Source: Paludisphaera mucosa (GTDB lineage: Bacteria; Planctomycetota; Planctomycetia; Isosphaerales; Isosphaeraceae). From it: DNA of 64,000 nucleotides. The position numbers were made by a program, and so were the translations under genes. Numbering within the stretch: position 1 is the stretch's first letter; each line of letters opens with the position of its first letter. Positions 60,852-64,000 of the stretch are shown one piece after another. Under the pieces are notes generated by a model that was not told where the DNA came from, searched no databases, and saw only the letters and a list, made by a program, of their open reading frames with translations. The stretch is taken from positions 1,354,808 through 1,418,807 of the forward strand of contig NZ_JARRAG010000001.1 in the NCBI RefSeq assembly GCF_029589435.1, read 5' to 3'.

Positions 60852-60970
60852 TCGCCGCCCTCCCACTCCTCGTCGTCCCACTCGGGCTCACCGGACGTCG
60901 CCAACGCCCAGACCAGGAGCGCCGCGAAGAAGCACGCCATGACCGCCAGCTCCCAGGACCGCTCGCCCAC
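60848..60970 (-). CDS. Small acidic-tailed membrane peptide
   Basis: A 40-residue product from GTG 60970, preceded by GGAGGTGATCG, a nearly perfect Shine-Dalgarno sequence at good spacing. A short charged start (GERSWELAV) is followed by a hydrophobic helix (ACFFAALLVWALAT) and a very acidic end (EPEWDDEEWEGGE). The stop overlaps the methyltransferase ATG (ATGA), so the two are coupled. The strong ribosome site argues that it is a real gene; function unknown. Confidence 0.6.
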   Translation of the reverse strand: MGERSWELAVMACFFAALLVWALATSGEPEWDDEEWEGGE

Positions 60971-60987
60971 CGATCACCTCCCCTCGC

Positions 60988-61215
60988 TCATTCCGCCGGC
61001 TCCACCCCCACCAGGCCCACGCGACCCCGCGCCGTCTCCACCGTCCCCAGGTGCTCGCGGCGGCCCGCGTGCGGGCCCTCGGCGACCAGGCCGTACAGCG
61101 GCCGGGACGCCCGACGCCGGGGCTGATCCGCCGCCTCCCTCCCGAACCTCCGCAGCACCTCCCAGAGGCCTGGAAACTCCATCCCGTCCACGTCGAAAGC
61201 CCTGTAACGCGCCAT
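60988..61215 (-). CDS. Small hypothetical prophage protein
   Basis: A 75-residue protein from ATG 61215, starting MARYRAFDVDGMEFPGLWEV, with a basic middle (REAADQPRRRASRPLYGLVA) and a C-terminal strand pair (EHLGTVETARGRVGLVGVEP). It overlaps nothing and is separated from the 40-residue gene by 17 bp. Function unknown. Confidence 0.55.
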   Translation of the reverse strand: MARYRAFDVDGMEFPGLWEVLRRFGREAADQPRRRASRPLYGLVAEGPHAGRREHLGTVETARGRVGLVGVEPAE

Positions 61216-61229
61216 GGTCGACCGCCCCC

Positions 61230-61565
61230 TCAGGCCGCGTCCTGATCCGCGACCAGGCCGTCGCGTAGTCCCGCCGCGCGAGCCTCGACTCCCTTGCGGG
61301 CGTCCCGACGGGCCGCGATTCGCTCGCGGCCCAGGATTTCCACGCGCCCATCGCCGTCCTCCAGCCGCTCGCCCGACTCGACCCCCGGATGGTCCCAGCC
61401 CCTGCCGTGGAGCAGGCCCTCGACGTCGACCCCCTCGCGGGCTAGCCCCGGGTCGGTCCACGCGCGACCGAGTGCGGCGGCGACGAGGAATCCGCGGGGA
61501 TGAGCTGCAAAGAAATCCGCCCGGCCGTCGGCCTCGTCCGGACCAGGCTCGGGAAACTCCGGCAG
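61230..61565 (-). CDS. Possible hypothetical protein with unclear start
   Basis: This frame gives a protein-like sequence (DGRADFFAAHPRGFLVAAAL, LLHGRGWDHPGVESGERLED, ERIAARRDARKGVEARAAGL) but no ATG, GTG or TTG close to where the character begins; a CTG at 61565 or an upstream frameshift are options. It overlaps the end of the 104-residue gene at 61442, whose last 40 residues have poor protein character. The two may be parts of a single gene broken by a frameshift. Confidence 0.4.
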   Translation of the reverse strand: MPEFPEPGPDEADGRADFFAAHPRGFLVAAALGRAWTDPGLAREGVDVEGLLHGRGWDHPGVESGERLEDGDGRVEILGRERIAARRDARKGVEARAAGLRDGLVADQDAA

Positions 61566-61756
61566 CGGCCCTCGAGCTGGAACCGGACCTCCTCCAGCCA
61601 CACCCGGTAGGGGTGGTTCGACCGAGAGAACGGGCACCGCCTGCGGACGGCCCGCTCCAGGTCCCGGCCCGACAGCCCCGCCGCCATGGCCTCGGCCATG
61701 GCCGCCGCCACCGCGTCCCGCGCGATCCGCCGCCAGTATCCCTGCGTCCGCGACAT
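61442..61756 (-). CDS. Small helical hypothetical prophage protein
   Basis: A 104-residue protein from ATG 61756. The first 65 residues look genuine: SRTQGYWRRIARDAVAAAMA, LSGRDLERAVRRRCPFSRSN, then HPYRVWLEEVRFQLEGR. The remainder (SFPSLVRTRPTAGRISLQLI, then a Ser/Pro-rich end) does not, and the overlapping frame at 61230-61565 takes over the protein-like character. Function unknown. Confidence 0.5.
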   Translation of the reverse strand: MSRTQGYWRRIARDAVAAAMAEAMAAGLSGRDLERAVRRRCPFSRSNHPYRVWLEEVRFQLEGRCRSFPSLVRTRPTAGRISLQLIPADSSSPPHSVARGPTRG

Positions 61757-61820
61757 CGCTCTCCTCCAGAAGCCACCCCGACATCCAGCCCGCCATGGGT
61801 CGGACTCCGATCGATTCGTT

Positions 61821-64000
61821 TCAGTAGGCCGCCAGGTCGTCCCGCAGCTTGAGGCCCTTCCACGCCCGCACCCGCCGCTCGCCGTCGCGAGGGACGACTT
61901 CCCCAAACTCGACGCCCAGGCCCTCCAGGACCGTCGAGATCCCGATCGACAGGCCCTGCTTGCTGCCGGGGTGGTCGCGGCCGTTGGCCTTGCACCAGGT
62001 CGTCCAGGCCTCGTACAGCTTCGACTTGCTGACGAGGTGGTCGACGCCCGTCTCGCAGCACTCGGCGAGGAACGCCCCGATCGGGTTGTTCGCCTCCTTG
62101 AACTGGGCGATCTTCTCCAGCCCGCTCGCCGGCTGGACGAACCGGCCGGCCTCGCGGAGCCGCTCCCAGCCCCGGACGGCCCAGAGCAGGATCCCCGAGG
62201 TCTCGGCGTCCAGCTTCGACCGCAGCTCCGTGTCCTCGCGGCCCACGAAGCTCCGCAGGAACCGCAGCACGATCAGCCGGTTCGGCATCGCGTTCGAGTA
62301 GTCGCCCAGCCGGGGCAGCTCGTTGGCGCTCATCACGAACCGGGCCGTGATCCGCCCCTCCCAGTCGACGAGGTTCTTGCGCTCGATCGACTGCGGGTCC
62401 TCGCCGCTGATCGACAGCAGCCGCTCGACGATCGCCTGCGAGTCCGACCGCCCGCTCATCCGCGACTCGCCGCAGAAGGCCGCCAGCTTGCCGATCAGGG
62501 CCTGGCAGCCGAACTGGCCGCCCAGCTTCGACAGCGTCGGCGCGGTCGTGTTCTCGCGGCCCAGCAGCCGCCGCAGCACGTGCACGATCGTGCCCTTGCC
62601 GGCCCGGCTCGGGCCCAGCATGAGCAGGATCTTCTGCTGGCTGGTGTCGGGCGTCAGCAGGTACCCGAACCACTGCTGCAGGCAGAGGATCGACTCGGGA
62701 TCGTCGGGCCAGACCTCCTTCAGGAATGACAGCCACCGCTCGGGCCTCGGCGCCTCGGGGTCGAAGTCGTAGTCCAGCACGTTGGCCGCGAAGAACCGCG
62801 GCGTCGGCGGGGTAAGCGCCGCCTCGGGGCCCTTCTCGATCGCCGTCGGCAGGTGCAGGATCCCGTTGCGGCAGTTCAGGCACTCGGCGGGCGGCGGGCC
62901 GGCGACCCCCAGCCAGGCCGGCTGCTCCAGGACGTCCCGCGGGTCGACCAGCGCCTTCGCGCCCAGGATCGTCATCACGTTGCCGACGGTCCGCGTCCCG
63001 ACGTTCCGCATCGTCGCGCCCGTCGCCTTCGCCCGGCGGCGGAAGTGGGCCAGGCAGTGCTTCGTCACGCCGGCGCTCACCACCCGCGGCGAGGTCCGCG
63101 ACCAGGCCCCGGCGTCCCAGGTGTGCCACTCGTCGTTCCAGAACAGGATCGTCGAGTTCTCGCCGTGCCGGCGGCGCTCGCGCATGTAGCCCTCGGCCAG
63201 CAGCTCCCAGTCCTCCTCCCCCTTCCGGACCTGGTCGTCGGCCGGGTCGACCACCGTCCGCGTCGCCGGCCGGCCCACGTGCTCGAGGCTCCGCGACTTC
63301 CCCTGCGTCTTCCGCCGGGCCGAACCCAGCGTCGTCTCGATCTCGGCGTCGGCCAGGCCGGCGATCCGGGCCGCGTCCCGCAGCCGCCACTCGACCGTCG
63401 GCCCGTCGAGCGTCCCCGCATTCACCAGCTCGCGGAGCGCGGCCGACGACTTGAAGAGCTGGTGGTTGCGGTGGCCGTTGGGGGTCGTCGAGACCAGCCG
63501 GACCTCCTCCTCCAGCGCCTTCGTCGCGTAGGCCTCGACCGGGTCCTCGCCCAGGTCGCGTGCCACGATGCCGCCGGCCGACGGGGCGGGGCGGGGGGCC
63601 TTCGTCGCCGCCGTCCCCTCGGCCGGGCCGGCCAGGCCTTCCAGCAACGCCGTCGGCACGACCTCCATGGGGTGGAAGGCCTCCAGCACGAATGCCGCGC
63701 GGTGGGGCCGCTCGGCCGTCGACCGCCCCTTGCGGGCCAGGGTGCCGTAGAGCTTGCAGATCCGGGATGAGTTGCCGATCGTCCGGTCGACCTTCGCCAG
63801 GTCGGTGTCGAACTCGGCGCCCAGCGCGGCCAAGACCCGCGCGACCAGGCCGCCGTCGTCGGCCGGCAGGTCGACCCGGTAGAGCAGGTGGAAGCCGTTG
63901 CCGCTGTCGGCCAGGATCGGCCGCGGCCAGCCCCGCCCCTCGAGGCCGTCGCGGATCGACAGGGCTACCTGCCACGCCGCCTGCTTCTCGGCGTCGGTGG
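61821..64000 (-). CDS. Primase-polymerase / SF3 (D5-like) helicase, 5' end outside window
   Basis: 726 codons are visible and the frame continues past the window. The N-terminal visible part has ILADSGNGFHLLYRVDLPAD, the last conserved part of an archaeo-eukaryotic (PrimPol) primase domain. A linker and D5_N-like region follow (VVSAGVTKHCLAHFRRRAK), and an SF3 helicase with Walker A ILLMLGPSRAGKGTIVHVLR, Walker B region LAAFCGESRMS, and the sensor ARFVMSANELPRLGDYSNAM with arginine finger NRLIVLRF. It would prime and unwind phage DNA at the replication origin. The TAG/TGA end is at 61821. Confidence 0.93.
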   Translation of the reverse strand, partial: TDAEKQAAWQVALSIRDGLEGRGWPRPILADSGNGFHLLYRVDLPADDGGLVARVLAALGAEFDTDLAKVDRTIGNSSRICKLYGTLARKGRSTAERPHRAAFVLEAFHPMEVVPTALLEGLAGPAEGTAATKAPRPAPSAGGIVARDLGEDPVEAYATKALEEEVRLVSTTPNGHRNHQLFKSSAALRELVNAGTLDGPTVEWRLRDAARIAGLADAEIETTLGSARRKTQGKSRSLEHVGRPATRTVVDPADDQVRKGEEDWELLAEGYMRERRRHGENSTILFWNDEWHTWDAGAWSRTSPRVVSAGVTKHCLAHFRRRAKATGATMRNVGTRTVGNVMTILGAKALVDPRDVLEQPAWLGVAGPPPAECLNCRNGILHLPTAIEKGPEAALTPPTPRFFAANVLDYDFDPEAPRPERWLSFLKEVWPDDPESILCLQQWFGYLLTPDTSQQKILLMLGPSRAGKGTIVHVLRRLLGRENTTAPTLSKLGGQFGCQALIGKLAAFCGESRMSGRSDSQAIVERLLSISGEDPQSIERKNLVDWEGRITARFVMSANELPRLGDYSNAMPNRLIVLRFLRSFVGREDTELRSKLDAETSGILLWAVRGWERLREAGRFVQPASGLEKIAQFKEANNPIGAFLAECCETGVDHLVSKSKLYEAWTTWCKANGRDHPGSKQGLSIGISTVLEGLGVEFGEVVPRDGERRVRAWKGLKLRDDLAAY

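Larger units (their letters stand above)
34503..64000. mobile_element. HK97-type siphovirus prophage (right end outside window)
   Basis: Contiguous phage modules fill the region. Terminase, portal, prohead protease, major capsid, connectors, tail tube, frameshifted tail chaperone and tape measure are on the plus strand. Replication, methylation, excision and integration genes are on the minus strand, converging at about 55,940. The left edge is the tRNA-Gln remnant. No sheath gene is seen, which together with the tape-measure gene indicates a long non-contractile tail. No structural gene in the window is visibly broken, so the element could be inducible. The right boundary, repressor and lysis genes are not visible. 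Confidence 0.9.

Noticed and set aside
60102-61215. Restriction-modification system next to the cytosine methylase
   Set aside because: The neighbouring genes are a 40-residue peptide, a 75-residue protein and, on the other side, the 401-residue protein; none shows an endonuclease motif. The VRR-NUC protein is small, structure-specific in type and separated by a 1.2-kb gene.

Overview
The window is uniformly GC-rich and reads as a chromosome segment of a planctomycete, most likely of the Isosphaeraceae. The indications are two Tat-exported Gfo/Idh/MocA oxidoreductases, a large YfhO-type membrane protein, a DUF1579 secreted protein, an MJ0042-type zinc-ribbon membrane protein, an exported beta-propeller protein, a di-haem cytochrome c peroxidase and an OPT transporter. 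The taxonomic call is inferred from this gene content; no rRNA is present to confirm it.

Layout. 1-34,500 is host chromosome with mostly short operons. From left to right it holds: the end of a cytochrome c peroxidase; YfhO plus a secreted protein; a 1101-residue membrane/TPR protein on the minus strand; a glycosyltransferase overlapping a BshC-like protein; a GNAT acetyltransferase; small and zinc-ribbon membrane proteins; an SRPBCC protein; a Gfo/Idh/MocA oxidoreductase closed by a perfect 18-bp hairpin; and a DUF1579 protein. An IS701-like element (about 17,212-19,091) follows, with a frameshifted transposase and a passenger gene. It sits exactly on the stop codon of a NagA-like gene that is translationally coupled to pyrG. 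Next come an ACT-domain protein, a beta-propeller protein, a pyridoxamine-phosphate-oxidase-like protein, an orphan contractile-tail-tube (gp19-like) protein, a second Gfo/Idh/MocA protein, tRNA-Leu(GAG), a glutaredoxin-like protein, a histidine phosphatase, an adenylate-kinase-like protein, an OPT transporter, a molybdopterin oxidoreductase and tRNA-Phe(GAA).

34,503-64,000 (continuing past the window) is a prophage of the HK97/siphovirus type. Its left boundary is the 3' half of a tRNA-Gln(CTG) gene, as expected when integration splits a tRNA gene. The plus-strand late block (about 34.8-55.9 kb) runs terminase, small genes, portal, head morphogenesis, prohead protease, major capsid, connectors, gp10-like protein, fibre-like cassette, tail terminator, tail tube, tail assembly chaperone, tape measure and distal tail genes. 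The chaperone genes carry a textbook -1 frameshift heptamer, CCCAAAA. The minus-strand early block (about 56.0-64 kb, transcribed toward the late block) encodes a PrimPol/SF3 helicase, small proteins, a cytosine methyltransferase, a 401-residue protein interrupted by a palindromic element, a VRR-NUC-like nuclease, an excisionase-like protein, a tyrosine integrase and, directly abutting it, a CsrA homologue.

The most novel features are the planctomycete siphoprophage itself, its CsrA gene coupled to integrase, the in-frame 17-bp palindrome, and the IS701 element carrying a DUF6881-like passenger. I found no CRISPR array, no rRNA and no recognisable multi-gene defence system.
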